64,000 bases of DNA from the NCBI GenBank assembly GCA_014529385.2, contig CM043942.1, positions 36,672,469 to 36,736,468 on the forward strand. The letters run 5' to 3'. Each line of letters opens with the position of its first letter. Position 1 is the first letter of the stretch. Below are positions 1-11,759 of the stretch, in pieces. Under the pieces are notes generated by a model, which made no database searches, had not been told where the DNA came from, and saw nothing but the letters and a program-made list of their open reading frames with translations. The stretch is from Adiantum capillus-veneris (Eukaryota; Streptophyta; Polypodiopsida; Polypodiales; Pteridaceae). Position numbers and translations under genes: made by a program.

Positions 1-7
1 CTACATC

Positions 8-256
8 AGGAAGGGGGGCATGTTAACCCTAACGGACACCATATCACCTTCGACAGACGCATATTATTTATTTGATTGAGTCATGGACCGGTCTTGTTGG
101 TTCAATAGGTTTGTAGGCGATCACCAATGAGAGGCGCACCACTTATCTTATTTTTACAGTAGTTTTGCAAAACAACCGACCACTATGGGCACCCATGTGT
201 GAATGGGTCAAACTCTTATAAAAGGTCCATTTGACCTAAAAATCCTCATTCTTTGA
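8..256 (+). mobile_element. Left part of an LTR with upstream polypurine tract, interrupted by copia A
   Basis: A polypurine tract (AGGAAGGGGGG at about 9-18, followed by CA) is followed at 21 by TGTTAACC, the usual layout of a PPT and the start of a 3' LTR on the plus strand. A TATA box lies about 195 bases further on. The sequence stops at the TTTGA target duplication of copia A (252-256) and should resume after 3230. The partner LTR and the internal part lie outside the window, so the family is not identified and the right end of this LTR is not fixed. The call is an inference from PPT, TG start and TATA spacing. Confidence 0.4.
217..224 (+). promoter_or_regulatory. TATA box of the window-start LTR
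   Basis: TATAAAAG lies about 200 bases inside the putative LTR that starts at 21, a normal place for an LTR promoter. Transcription would start about 30 bases downstream, almost exactly where copia A inserted (257), so the promoter is now cut off from its downstream R/U5 region. Confidence 0.45.
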
Positions 257-578
257 TGTAAAGAATGAGGATGCAAGAGAGCTACACAAGACAAGCACAA
301 AGCACACAGAGATGGAAAGCTTCTTCTTCTTCTTTACAGAAAAGAGAGTACAAAATGACTAAGTGCTAAAGCTGAAAAGTAGCACATATGTACATGCGGT
401 CACTAAGTGTGAACTCGCTAGAAGCGTACTAGGCTGGCACTATAAGTGTAGTCCAGCTGTAGAATCACTGGCAGAGATCCTCCGTGTCGGTCACCTAACG
501 CGCCAGTGAGTAAATGCCGTAAGCGGCCAAGACCCGTAGTGGATGCCAGCTCAAGGTGTAGAGCTCGACATCTCAACA
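257..578 (-). repeat. Copia A 3' LTR
   Basis: 322 bases, beginning TGTAAAGAATG and ending CATCTCAACA on the plus strand. It is flanked on the left by TTTGA and on the right by CTCCCCCTCGAG, the complement of the element's polypurine tract. It is identical to 2904-3225. Confidence 0.95.
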
Positions 579-1642
579 CTCCCCCTCGAGCTCTGCATGT
601 CGCAGAGTCTAAGCATAGTCCGAAAACATCGAAGCTTCTCAGCTCCGAGGGCCTTGGTAAAGATATCCGCTATCTGCTCCTTTGTGCTGACGTAGACCAA
701 GTCGATGTCGCCCGCCAACACTCGCTCTCGAACGTAGTGGTAATGGACCTCTATGTGTTTGGTCCTAGCATGGAACACTGGGTTCCTAGCCAACTGCATG
801 CTGCTGAGGTTGTCACAATGAATGACAATCTGCTGGTCCACTTGCACTCCCAAGTCCTCAAGTAATGTGCGTAGCCAAGCTACCTCGCATGCCGCAACTG
901 CTGCACCTCTGTACTCGGCCTCTGTGATCGATAAAGCAACCGTAGGCTGCTTTTTGCTGCTCCAAGTAACAGCAGCACTCCCAAAAGAGAACATGAAGCC
1001 ACTCGTAGATCTCCTATCAACAATGCTACCTGCCCAATCTGCATCTGTATACCCATACAATGCTAATGGTGCATCTGCTGCATAGAACAATGCGTAGTCA
1101 AGAGTCCCTTGCACATACCTAAGTGTGCGTCGTACTCCATCCAAATGTGGCTTCCTCGGAAGCTGCATGAACTAACTCTCCAAGCCTACTGTGTAGCTCA
1201 AGTCTGGCCTTGTGATAGTCAAGTAGATTAGACTACCCACCATCTTCCTGTACATATTGACATCCTCAACAACATCACCCTTCTCTGCACTCAGCTTTGC
1301 ATTCACATCCAAGGGAATGGAAATCGGCTTACAATCAGCCATACCATACTTTGACAACATGTCCAAAGCATATTGTCTCTGTGACAGCCATACACCCTCT
1401 GGAGTCCTGATCACTTCAATGCCAAGAAAGTAGCGCAGCTCGCCTAAATCTTTCATTTCAAACTCCTGTTTGAGAAGACCCTTCACATGGTCAATCTCCA
1501 TAGCATTGTCACCAACAATAATAAGGTCATCTACATATATGGTAATGACCACAATCCCCACATCACTCTCACGTACATAGAGTGAATGATCAGCATGAGC
1601 TCTCCTAAAAAGAGGCACCTGAATCCACATACCAAACATCAT
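551..1642 (-). pseudogene. Copia A reverse transcriptase C-terminus plus RNase H
   Basis: In reading order the minus strand encodes the second half of a copia RT, with the catalytic YVDD motif (in IYVDDLIIVG, near 1535), then RNase H with the DADWAGS, TEAEY and HCDN motifs expected for Ty1/copia. An in-frame TAG at 1169-1171 splits the two parts; copia B has a CAG glutamine codon there. The RT N-terminal half is missing because of the deletion junction at about 1611. The RNase H part keeps the HCDN block that copia B has lost. Confidence 0.9.
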
Positions 1643-2651
1643 CTTGGGTGGAATTCTCTGCAGTCATTGTATTCATTACATGCTGCATAACAAACATGCG
1701 CTCGTTTTTGCTGTCATCTGCATCTCTGCTAGTAGATGCATAGTTGCCCTGTTCTCTCTTTCTACTTGCTTTTCCCTTTGGACAGTCACGTGACATGTGA
1801 CCTCTTTCACCACAAGTCCAACATTCTCTACTATCTGGAGTATGTTGCTGCCTGCTTGATCCTGCACCACGACCTCTTTGACTCCCCCTGCCTTGAGACT
1901 GGTTTCCCCTGCCACCTGTATTGTTTTGATTTGATTGACCTTCCAGAAATTGGCCCCTGCAACCCCTTGGGCCTCGACCACGACCTCTACCTCTACCTCT
2001 GTTGGAGTTAGAATAGAAGGCCTGTTCAGAATTATTTCTGCCATGAGAAGAAGATGTGTCAAGGTTCTTCTCCTCAAGAATAAGCATAGAAATCAAATCT
2101 TGGAACACGGGGATGTCGTCTCTTGTATTCATGGAAGACCTAAAATGTACATACTCATCTCCCAGACCATCCAAGCATGCACGGACAATGTCATCGTCTT
2201 CCACTGAGACTTTAATAGATCCAAGAGCCTCAATGATACTCTTGATCTTCAAGGCATAATCATTGATTGAGAGGTTGTTCCTCTTAACCTGATTTAGCTC
2301 CGACTTTAGTTGAAGCTTCCTGGCCTTGGTGTTCACCTTGAACACTCTGCCTAAGTTTCTCCATGCAATGGCGGGGGTTTCAGCATCCTGTAGATAGCCC
2401 ATCATGCCATCTGTGATGCTCATAGACAGCCAATACATCACTTTGCTCTGGCCTTGTTGCCAGTCCCTCAAAGCTTTCCTTTGTTCTGCTGTAGCATTTG
2501 CCTTGGGAATCTCTGGTTCCTTTTCATTGTCTCCTTCTATATAGTCCCAATAACCTTTTCCTTTTAGAAAATTTGTTATTTTGAACTTCCATGCAGGGTA
2601 GTTATTTTTCTCAAGCTTCTCAGTAACAATCTGACTGAAACCGTCAGACAT
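1605..2651 (-). CDS. Copia A Gag with protease start (348 residues, open)
   Basis: An uninterrupted Gag. An N-terminal copia capsid (UBN2-like) domain is followed by an arginine-glycine-rich stretch (about residues 215-265) and one CCHC zinc knuckle, CWTCGERGHMSRDC (about residues 273-287). The frame runs into the protease active site (DSGA) and then crosses the deletion junction. Gag forms the virus-like particle and packages RNA. The start is the first ATG after the primer binding site, about 250 bases from it. An open Gag frame next to a lost pol fits an element that supplies particle protein but borrows enzymes. Two shorter frames on this stretch are shadows. Confidence 0.85.
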   Translation of the reverse strand: MSDGFSQIVTEKLEKNNYPAWKFKITNFLKGKGYWDYIEGDNEKEPEIPKANATAEQRKALRDWQQGQSKVMYWLSMSITDGMMGYLQDAETPAIAWRNLGRVFKVNTKARKLQLKSELNQVKRNNLSINDYALKIKSIIEALGSIKVSVEDDDIVRACLDGLGDEYVHFRSSMNTRDDIPVFQDLISMLILEEKNLDTSSSHGRNNSEQAFYSNSNRGRGRGRGRGPRGCRGQFLEGQSNQNNTGGRGNQSQGRGSQRGRGAGSSRQQHTPDSRECWTCGERGHMSRDCPKGKASRKREQGNYASTSRDADDSKNERMFVMQHVMNTMTAENSTQDDVWYVDSGASF

Positions 2652-2890
2652 CTTGAAGCACTAAGACAAAATAGCTGCAATCTGCAAAAACTTGCAAATC
2701 TGCTGAACCTGCTATCGTGGTTCCTGTAACGCTTTCTACGCTCAACGAGTGTCCACAATCAAGCGTACATACAACCACTGTACTTGTACAGTAAATCTCT
2801 GTATACTGCACTTTGGAGACCTGTTCAGAAACTTGTGCGAACGAAGGGATTGTGATGCTCTTGCTCTCTTAGCCTCTCTTGCCTGCACCA

Positions 2891-2903
2891 GGCTCTGATA
2901 CCA
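2891..2903 (-). other. Copia A primer binding site
   Basis: On the minus strand TGGTATCAGAGCC directly follows the 5' LTR (2904-3225). TGGTATCAGAGC is the standard complement of the 3' end of plant initiator tRNA-Met used by copia elements. Confidence 0.9.
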
Positions 2904-3225
2904 TGTAAAGAATGAGGATGCAAGAGAGCTACACAAGACAAGCACAAAGCACACAGAGATGGAAAGCTTCTTCTTCTTCTTTACAGAAAAGAGAGTACAA
3001 AATGACTAAGTGCTAAAGCTGAAAAGTAGCACATATGTACATGCGGTCACTAAGTGTGAACTCGCTAGAAGCGTACTAGGCTGGCACTATAAGTGTAGTC
3101 CAGCTGTAGAATCACTGGCAGAGATCCTCCGTGTCGGTCACCTAACGCGCCAGTGAGTAAATGCCGTAAGCGGCCAAGACCCGTAGTGGATGCCAGCTCA
3201 AGGTGTAGAGCTCGACATCTCAACA
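2904..3225 (-). repeat. Copia A 5' LTR
   Basis: 322 bases, no difference seen from 257-578. It is followed by the target duplication TTTGA at 3226-3230. In element orientation it begins TGTTGAGATG and ends TTCTTTACA, the TG...CA ends of an LTR. Confidence 0.95.
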
Positions 3226-3314
3226 TTTGAGGTGTAAGCTAAGAAGTGCCCTTGTTCTATCTCTGTCTCCTTCTTTTTCGTGTGCTCACGTGTGTATGTG
3301 TGCGTGTGTGTATG

Positions 3315-3451
<137 letters not shown>

Positions 3452-3759
3452 GATCGAGCATTGCAGCGGCATCGATGGCGGCGAGGTGGTTGAGTGCGGC
3501 ATCAATGGTGGCTCGTTCTTCTTCGCAACACAGGATCCTTCACGACAAAAGCATTGAGCGGTGAGTGACACACCATTGTTTCTTTGAGCTTGCTAGGACT
3601 ATATAGTTGTGTGCTTGCAGCCTTTCAAATTTCTCACACAGTGCACAGGCAAGTTCCCAGCCTTGGACACGTGTGGCAAAGCACACAAGAATACAGTGCA
3701 CTTAATAGGGCAATAAGTGTTTGAGGAGCACCTAGTCCAAAATGTCATCTTTTACAGTG

Positions 3760-4092
3760 CATTGGTAACGGGGTATGCTTCCATAGTTGTGCTCAGCACT
3801 ATGATGGACGGTATGTATGCAAAATGTGGTGATTGACAGTGCTTGGTTGGAAATAATGGATCTTAGCACTGGTCTGGTCAACATTTATGGATGCTTGGTA
3901 ATGTTTTCACCAATGCGTATACCAAATGTGGTGTCGTTATGAAATCCCATAAAGTTCTCGATGAGATTTCAGTTCAAAATGTCGTTAGATATGCCCAAAA
4001 TGGCTGCAACAAAGGAGCTATGGGCTATTTTCATCGGTTACAAAGGGAAGTTCTCTCTCTAAATGCTATCATTGGTGCTTGCATACCTTGAG
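3760..4092 (+). pseudogene. PPR (pentatricopeptide repeat) gene relic
   Basis: A degraded frame (best part 3891-4091) reads like consecutive PPR motifs. It has a YTKCG segment followed by a KVLDEI segment and QNVV, then an AQNG segment, a helical QRE region and NAIIGAC. This matches the plant organelle PPR pattern of ...MYAKCG...VFDEM...NVVSWNAMI...AQNG. Upstream, another frame shows YAKCGD. Stops and frameshifts break it, and no DYW or E domain is seen. The family match is by eye. Confidence 0.55.
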
Positions 4093-4565
4093 GCCCATCA
4101 AATGGCCGTCCAAGGGCCAAACTAAACCGGTCGCCCACCCAAGGGATGCCGCCCATTAAACCAAGTTAGGGCATGCAATAATGTGAACCAAAGGGGAGAG
4201 CATGGCGAGTGCAGCACAAGCAGCAAGGAACGGGATAATAGAGCTCGCGTTGGGGTACACAAAGCTCAACGGAGCTTGAGCATGAAGCAAAAACTGCCCA
4301 GCAGGCAATGACGTTCCCTTACGGACCTTGTCCCGACAATTTTTGTGCACCCTCCACCCCAGGATGCACATTATCAAGTTTCTTCCCACCTAGCAACGAC
4401 GGCGCCATTGTTGCTTAGGGGGAAGGGGAAATTAAAAAAGGAAGAGATAAGGTGTGTAGAGGGAAAACAAAGGACAATAAGGCGAGCAAGGAGAACAAAA
4501 GGAGGCGAACCCTGGAAGGAGAAGAATTGTAACAAGAAGGAGCTCGGGGAAGTTAGGAATTGATG

Positions 4566-4584
4566 CTCTCTCTCTCTCTCTCTT

Positions 4585-4653
<69 letters not shown>
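4566..4653. repeat. (CT)n microsatellite
   Basis: CT repeat of about 88 bases with one TTTGT interruption near 4583. No gene is recognisable in the surrounding 4093-4880. Confidence 0.95.
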
Positions 4654-4658
<5 letters not shown>

Positions 4659-4877
4659 GCTCTGAGAACTTGAGCTCCTGCCTTGTCACAAGGGTATATG
4701 AGGGAGAGAAAGAGCTAAGGGGAGGGAAGGAAAGCATAGAAAGAAGATCTCTCTCACTATTTCACCTTCGATTTACAAGGGCTCTCTTTTGACGTGATCA
4801 AGGATGACATGATGGAAGCATAGTGTTTAAAGAAGGGGATTACGTCCGATAAAGCAAGCTAAGAAGAGGCTTGGGAG

Positions 4878-4879
<2 letters not shown>

Positions 4880-4945
<66 letters not shown>
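4880..4945. repeat. (CT)n microsatellite
   Basis: About 66 bases of uninterrupted CT repeat. Confidence 0.95.
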
Positions 4946-4949
<4 letters not shown>

Positions 4950-5055
4950 TCAAGCGTAAGGATGCAAGCAAAGGGTGAAGGATCTTAATCTCTCTCTCCC
5001 TCTTGGCTTGGCAAAGCAAAGCTCTCTTATTTCCCACAGCCCCTCCCACGCCTCT

Positions 5056-5116
5056 TTGTTAATTACCTTGTTACTAGGTTGCAGCAAGCTATGGGCAACC
5101 CTGCTTTGCAAGCCAA
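5056..5116 (+). pseudogene. Scrap of a gypsy gag N-terminus
   Basis: This stretch reads VNYLVTRLQQAMGNPALQA in one frame. The same peptide, with small changes (VNYLVSRLQQAMGNPALQV), lies near the start of Gag in the minus-strand gypsy element (about 26965-27023). The DNA is alignable over roughly 57 bases. It is a remnant of a related element in opposite orientation; nothing upstream or downstream extends it convincingly. Confidence 0.6.
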
Positions 5117-5556
5117 AATTACTCAACAATTTCATGCTTATGGGATTTCCCTCACAATTTATATATGACAGTGGCAAATTGTGATGTATCCATCCCGATT
5201 GTGCAAGGCACTTTTGGTATCATCTCAATCTATAGGGGTCGTCATTGTCACCAAGGGCTTACACGTCTGTATGCACAAGGACAAGGTAATTTATTGAGGT
5301 CTTAAAGCATTTTTTATTTATGCTTATTCACAAGAAAAGTGTCATACTTAAGTCATCTTGGTACAGTCACGACCACATACAACGTAGGTGGGCCAAGATG
5401 TGACCTCGATGTGACTTATGTTACCTCTCTCTATGAGAGAGTTATACAAGCACGCAATTGTAAGCTTATAGGATATGCCGCAGCCATTGTCTGCATAGAG
5501 GCAGACACAAGGGGCATACAACACAATAGAATAAGGATTTTTCCTTAGCCCAACAT

Positions 5557-5609
<53 letters not shown>

Positions 5610-5637
5610 CTCCCCCCCCCCCCCCCCCCCCCCCCCC
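5557..5637. repeat. (CT)n tract ending in a run of about 26 C
   Basis: CT repeats with small interruptions lead into a C homopolymer at about 5612-5637. The C run is unusually long and would be difficult to sequence accurately, so its length is uncertain. Confidence 0.9.
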
Positions 5638-5639
5638 TA

Positions 5640-8280
5640 ACTCTCTTGGAAAAGTGGAATTAGGAATGATTTTACTAAAATCCTTCTATGTCAATATGGT
5701 AACAGCAAGGGCTAAGAGCCATCTATTTGTAATCCATCAGTGATTGCTTTTAAGATCGAACTATTCTATTCGGTTGAGTACCCATTGATTCTGATGGACA
5801 ATCAAGAGTCTTGCCATTAATGATTTTTTTGGGTGTTAGTTTAGCACTACATACTTTAAGTGTGAAGATCAAGTTGAGTTTTTGAAAGTCTTAAACTCAT
5901 AAAGGCTTATCTCTATCAAGGTGTATAGATGAAGCAAGCATTTCAAACAGCACGGCTATTCACAAAAACCCAAGATTATGGAATTTTAGGTCTAGAAAAG
6001 ATCCAATTGTGAAAACAATTCCAACTTGAGCTGCGAGCGGATCTCCTATTTTGTCTATAGCATTGAGAGTGTCTATATGAGTACAATTTTATGGTAATAC
6101 CCAGCTCATGTGATTACTAAATCACTTACTAAGTGTTGATGGTCAATCTTTTGAGCCTTCACACTTGCACTTTCAAGGAAAGAAGTCCACAAGTTGCCAA
6201 GGGTTGGTGGACAAGTTCAACTTCCAAAGTTGACTTCAATCACTGTTAGACACAGTAGACTATGTTACTCACCATTGTCTACTAGGTTGAGCAACGGTTT
6301 GACATTGCAGTAGCTAACCAAGGGGTTTGGATTGCAAAGGCAACACCCAGGGTTACCAGCTTCTACTACTTGTTCTTCCAATCATTTTTTTCAGGTATGA
6401 AAAGTGCACGCGACTACGATTAAGTGAACGTTATGTTCAACCTCCAAGTATGCATATGATTTAGTTTTCTTCCCTTTTTGAATATTATTTTCTTGATATA
6501 TGTATATATATTTTTTTTTTCAAGACAAATGAATAAGCTTGAATGCTTTCATCCATTTTTCTCTTCAAAGACATGACAAGGTCAAGTGAGAGCAAAGAAT
6601 TTTGGGTCGCAATGTCCCAAATACATTTCTACATTATGCAGTTATGGACCTACATGTAGGGTTTTCTTTGATACATGTTATCACATGGGATACAACATGG
6701 TCTAAGAACTCAAGGAGTTGGGTTTAGCCATGTGGAGCAAAGTATATGAGGGTCCCTCTCACTCATCTTGCAGAGTGTTTGCACTTATCTCCATACACAA
6801 GTACATCTCATACTTGAAGGACGTTCTTCTTATGGATATACTTATTTGAGACATATTCCACATGTGGAGAATATGAGTCTTTGGGACTGACACTAACGCT
6901 CTTTTAATTATGTGTCGCAACAAAGTCCCCAGGTGCTGATCAAATCTGTTTGCTAGACCATTTTGAGCACACTGTATCAAGAACAATTTCAATGGCCAAA
7001 GAACGACTTGTTAAGGTTACATGTGCTGCTAAACAACATTATCGGATGGTTGTTTATGCATATATCAAGGCTATGTGTTGTTAATGAGAATGTTTCATTG
7101 TTTGTACCTAGAAGTGACTTATGCTTCACATTCTATTATGGTTCAAACGTTTCAACAAGCTTGCAAATGTTTGCAGTAGAAAGTATTTAGTTTCTTTTTA
7201 GAACTATTTACACTCCTCTTTCATGTGTGATATGACCAGCATATTTTCCATAAGTATGATCATGGATATGCAGGTTTGGATCTATTTTTGCTAATGCATG
7301 TACTAGGTGTAATGGGTCCTAGTGTTTTATAAAGGCTGATTTGGAGCGGCATGCTCATTCATGACATAGATCTAACAATCACCAATAGAGGTCATGGCTC
7401 CGTTTGTGTGCTTGTGGATCTTACATGTTAACCAAGATGGTTATTTATAAAATTGTTGATTCCTTACTCATGTTGTAAGGCATTGTGATCCCTGTTTACC
7501 AATCGTCTGGGAAGACTGTTTGTAAACGGTGGGAAAATAGACCTCAGTACTATCATTTATCCAAAGGGATAAATAGATTACAAGTGTAATCTTGTGCTAA
7601 ATTATATGCAAAGCAGGAACATTAGCACCAAGAATTCCATTGGAAAGCATGTATCACTCTATTTGGAGTTTGCTTAACATAAGGTAAAGGTTGTTTGTGA
7701 CTAGATTTGGTCTCTTCATGTTTAAGTCAAGTTCTCAACCTTGAACACTAGTTATGGGGTGGTTTTTTACTCATGCAATAAGATAACAAGTCAAGGAACT
7801 AAGTTTTGTTGATGAGTTACGTCAGCTAGTTACTTTCATGGAAAGTGAAAAAACGTACTCTTTTGGGTAGATCTTAGTTGTGATAACTTGTTTAGCATGC
7901 TTATGTGGGTTCTAAATGGAGTTTACACACTATGTTGGTTATGGGCCGGTTACACAAGACAGTTGCAAAGGGACAACAATGTGGAAAATCAAGATGTTAG
8001 TCTTGGTTTTATTGAACTCCTTCTGAACCGTTGTCTGGTCCAATGAACAGCTGGATCCATGAAGGATGCCACTGTGGAAAACATTAGTGTTCTTATCAAG
8101 ATACAACCACTTTTGTTTTTTAGGAAAAAAATGCTTCTCCAAGGCGGGAGTAATGTCAGGCCTAGGGTAAGACTGAGCGGCAAGCCAAGGGCAGGACGAA
8201 CATGCAGTTAAGGGAACCCTATTATTAGCAAGGTAGGTCCTATATAGGGCATGGTCCGGTGGAGAGTTTCCTGCTCCAGT
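5640..8280. other. AT-rich stretch without recognisable gene
   Basis: Only short open frames are present, none with a domain I recognise on either strand. There is a T-rich patch near 6505-6520. Probably decayed transposon sequence, but no family can be named. Confidence 0.5.
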
Positions 8281-9330
8281 CCCCTCAGTCTTAGAAGGTC
8301 CCCATCCTTCACAATGTCAAGCAATGTCTTTCATGTTAAAGAGTTGAAGCAAAAAGACTAAAGATGTCAAGTGAACTATATCCCTTGGATATTCCTCAAA
8401 TGAAGTGCAGATTCATCAGCATGGATTTTAATGTTGGACTTTGCATTGTTCACGTTGGCTTTGACTTGATTATGGTAGGAATCAACGTGCTCACTAAGGT
8501 GGCACATCTTATACCAATCAAGACTACTTTCAATGCTCTAGATACTAGCCATCTTTTCATGAAGAAGATCTTTCAACTTCATGGTTTGCCCAAAAGGATT
8601 ATAAGTGATTGTGATACCAAATTTACTTCAATTGGGAGCCTCAAAAATGGATTCAATATCTACCGTTAGTAGAATATGCCTATAACTCCTCTACTCACAT
8701 GAGTATCAGGATGACACCCTTTAATGCTATCTATGGTCAAGAATGTTTGTCACCTTTGAATTTTTCAAGCTACTATAAGGGTAGAAGCATTAAAAAAAAT
8801 GTCAAAAAGGATGGACACCCATACCAAATCTATTCAAAAAGATATTCCGATGGCTCAAGATCATCAATAGAAGTATGCAAATTTTAACAAATCTGATCGG
8901 ATTTTCAAGGAGGGAGATCAAATTTTCTTGAGAGTGAAACCCAAGAAAAGTAATTTATCCTTGGGGAAGTACAAGAAGCTCAGTTATCATTATTGTGGAG
9001 CCCATGAAATCATCAAGGTCATAAGTGATTGAGACTACAAGTTTAAGCTTCCCCCTCATCTCAAAGTTCATGATCTATTTCACATTAGCCATTTGAAAAA
9101 ATATGTCCCTAACCTAGATCATATCCTCAAAGATGAGAAATTTATCTTACTTACCCAAGATGTACTTTAGCTTCAACTAGATTCTATTTTGGAAACTCGA
9201 TAAATAAAGCTTATAAACATATATATCTGAGAATACCTTGTTTCATGGATGAACCACCTAGTTGAAGATGATACATGCAAAGAGGAAGCCACACTCCTCA
9301 AGGATCATGCTAACATGTTGTTGAGGTGAA
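8281..9330 (+). pseudogene. 3' end of a Ty3/gypsy chromovirus pol (integrase to chromodomain)
   Basis: Translated across frameshifts, this stretch follows the order of a plant chromovirus pol. First comes integrase core (LDIPQMK...ISMDF, then LTKVAHLIP, HGLPKRIISDCDTKF). Then comes the PLVEYAYNSSTHMS and FNAIYGQECLSPL block, the DNA-binding tail (FKEGDQIFLRVKPKKSNLS...YKKLS), the KVHDLFHISHLKKYVP block, and a chromodomain-like end (VLVSWMNHLVEDDT). Most of the core between the second Asp and the HPQTD/Glu region is deleted at about 8630-8660. There are several stops and at least two frame changes. No LTR was found for it. Confidence 0.85.
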
Positions 9331-10560
9331 TACATCTCAATTTCTAAGTTGGGAAGGTTGTAAGTTACGCTCTTTCTTTTCCAGTGAAGTTAGCATTCAA
9401 TATTATAAATAGCTAAAGGGAACTCTAAATTGAAAAAAATCATGCTTTAAATTGATATCATCATCATCATATGCTAAAGGGAGCTCTAAATTATATAGTG
9501 ATAGTGATTATACCTAGAGCATATGTTGCACAAATTAGCAATGTCAGTCAAGTTATGCATACATTGTATATGTGACCATAGAAAGTTAATTAGAAACCCA
9601 TCTTAAGAAAAATATTTGCCCAAAACATAAGCTTTATCCCTAAAAACATGGCATTTGGTCGTAAACTAGGAGAAATTTATTTGGGACAGATTGATTGACT
9701 AGGAAAGAATTTTTGCCAAACCTTTTAGTATGGTTTCTCTTGGACTCTCTACTTACTAGCATTGAAATCAAGTGGCGGTTTTCGTGGCGTGAGATGATGC
9801 CCAAGGTGCACATTTACTGCTATGATGGGAGTAGACCCAATCTGGCCCAATAGGAATATTGTGAACTTCTTGTTTGGCCATGGCATGAGACAATGTTTAG
9901 GTTGGCACAGCTATTACAGTGTGGATTACACCCAAGCTGGCTCACAAGTTACTTGTCAAGTAGTATGGGATGCTCAACAATGGCAAGGTTTTTTTTTTGG
10001 ATAATGTTTATAAGGATCTGTCATGATTGTGTAAGTAGAAATTCTAAGAGAAACCCATTCCAAGAGTATCTTGGAAAATTGGTCTACTCCTTTGTTTTTA
10101 AAAGATTGTCTTCACCAATATTGTTTCAAAAGCTAATGGAGCAAAGATGTGATATAAACTAATAAAGAAATTGAATGTTTCTCACATCGTGGTAGTAATT
10201 AGAAAACAAAAGAAAAGTGGTGTGAGTTCGGTGTTGAAAGTGGGAGAATGAAACCACGACGACAACATTCTATGGACGGGTTGACTCAATAAGTAAGGTA
10301 TCTTTCCAAAGATTACTATTTTTCTCTTTGTTAGCTTAGCTCATGTTATGCATTAGGGACCATTAAAACTTGATGGTTGTGCCTTTGAAACCTATGGGGC
10401 AAAAAGCATTAAGATTAGCTTCCTCAGAGTATGCACTTTCTAGGTTGACTTTTGTTTAGGTGTGTAATGTTGTAGGCTATAGTGAAGTTCAACAATCAGT
10501 CATGTAAATCCTGCAAACTACTCTGTATGGTCTGCAAAGCTCCACGAAGCATCATGCTTA
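9331..10560. other. AT-rich stretch, no gene seen
   Basis: Short open frames only, none recognisable. It contains a CATCATCAT run near 9460-9470 and poly-T near 9990. Confidence 0.5.
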
Positions 10561-10639
10561 TGTCAGTCACCGTACAACTGACTACCCCTGCTGTAAATTC
10601 TCTACTACAGCTTCTAGATCGGGCCTCAACATTAACAAG

Positions 10640-11720
10640 TCAAACATGAGACACCTGAATGCTGACAAAATCTATGCAAACCTGGATGTACTCGCCTCCC
10701 CTGTGCTATATACAATCACTGCATCATCAGGACTACCCATCACGTATGGATGTGTTAACGCCGACACTGGGGAAGCTACGTCCCTCTCACCCATAGGCAA
10801 AACTGTGCGTCATGGCACCAACTCATCAGCCTCTAACATGAGCATATAAAAAAACTCCATATGTTTCAATGTTGTTTGTGTCTCTAGGGATCATACCTGC
10901 TCTACCTCTACCTGCACAAAGTCTAACAACACCTACTGTGTGTCACTAGAGCACTGCCGCTCTATCTCTGTCTCTATAGAATCTATTGGCATGTCCTGCA
11001 CAGCTAAGTGCTTTGTCTCGTGATCATGGTGTAGCTCACGCGTGAAAGAGACATGTCTCGTCTCTTGCTCAAAGCATGCCAACAACAGAAACCAGACTAT
11101 GTTGTCTCAAATCTCAAACGCATGCATAGGATATATCAGGCCGCTGCGGGCTCCTCTGGCAATTACTAGTGAATCGCAATGCATCTGGAAAGAGTGCTCT
11201 CTAAGCAGTAGCTGACAACCAAAAGCTGCCAACTATCTCACTGAGATCAAGCTCTATCTCAACTGAGAAACATAGCACACATGCCATAGCGTGTATGATG
11301 CACCACTGGGCAAAGACAAACAAACGTCTCGTGCACCCTCTATGTCAAACGTCGAACCATCGGCCAAGTGCACACAACCAAGTCTCCCACTAGCAACCAC
11401 TCACGACATGGTGTGACGTGGAAAATTGCATCGCTATCTAATAACCATTGTGGATAAAGTGTGCTATCCATAGACAAATCTTCAAGAGGTACAGTCGAGG
11501 CAAGCATGAAATCACCATCACTGGCATACACTACCACTGGAACTGCCTCTCAAACCTTTGTCAAATCTGTATCTACATCTCGCATACATATTTTTTGTTT
11601 TCTCATACGTCTAAAACAACGGCGTCTAATGTGCCATGTGTAACCGCAATGCCAACAACGCAAGTATCGGCAAGAACGAGTCCGCCATCTCTCAAAAGTC
11701 ACCTGTCACACATATCTGCA
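10640..11720 (-). pseudogene. Decayed copia gag zinc knuckle, protease and pre-integrase region
   Basis: Reading the minus strand from about 11690 down, a CCHC knuckle (CWHCGYTWHIRRRC) is followed by a spacer. Then comes a protease-like WLLDSDAIFHVTP (usual WxLDSGAxxHxTP, here with Gly-Ala changed to Asp-Ala) near 11430, the CVHLADGSTFDIEG-like continuation, and a LISV..LAAFGC...SLVIARG pre-integrase segment (about 11130-11260). This is the order of a Ty1/copia Gag-Pol. Stops and frameshifts are frequent. It may belong to the same old element as the LTR and primer site at 41079-41306, separated from it by the gypsy insertion. Confidence 0.7.
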
Positions 11721-11759
11721 ACCATAAGCGAATGGCTAAGAACCAAAGTATGACAAGAA

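Larger units (their letters stand above)
257..3225 (-). mobile_element. Copia A: internally deleted Ty1/copia element with identical LTRs
   Basis: A complete insertion unit on the minus strand. It has two 322-base LTRs, a target duplication TTTGA (252-256 and 3226-3230), a primer binding site next to the right LTR and a polypurine tract next to the left LTR. Read base by base, the two LTRs are identical, so insertion is recent. The body is only about 2.3 kb. A deletion joins the start of the protease directly to the middle of reverse transcriptase at about 1611, removing protease core, integrase and the RT N-terminus. The sibling copia B at 20731-25902 still holds the missing 2.25 kb (about 22000-24250). 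The element cannot move on its own. Confidence 0.95.

Noticed and set aside
1605-1642. Splicing as explanation of the copia A internal deletion
   Set aside because: The missing segment, seen in copia B, does not start with GT or end with AG at the junction, so it is not a retro-copied spliced RNA; a DNA deletion or template jump is more likely.
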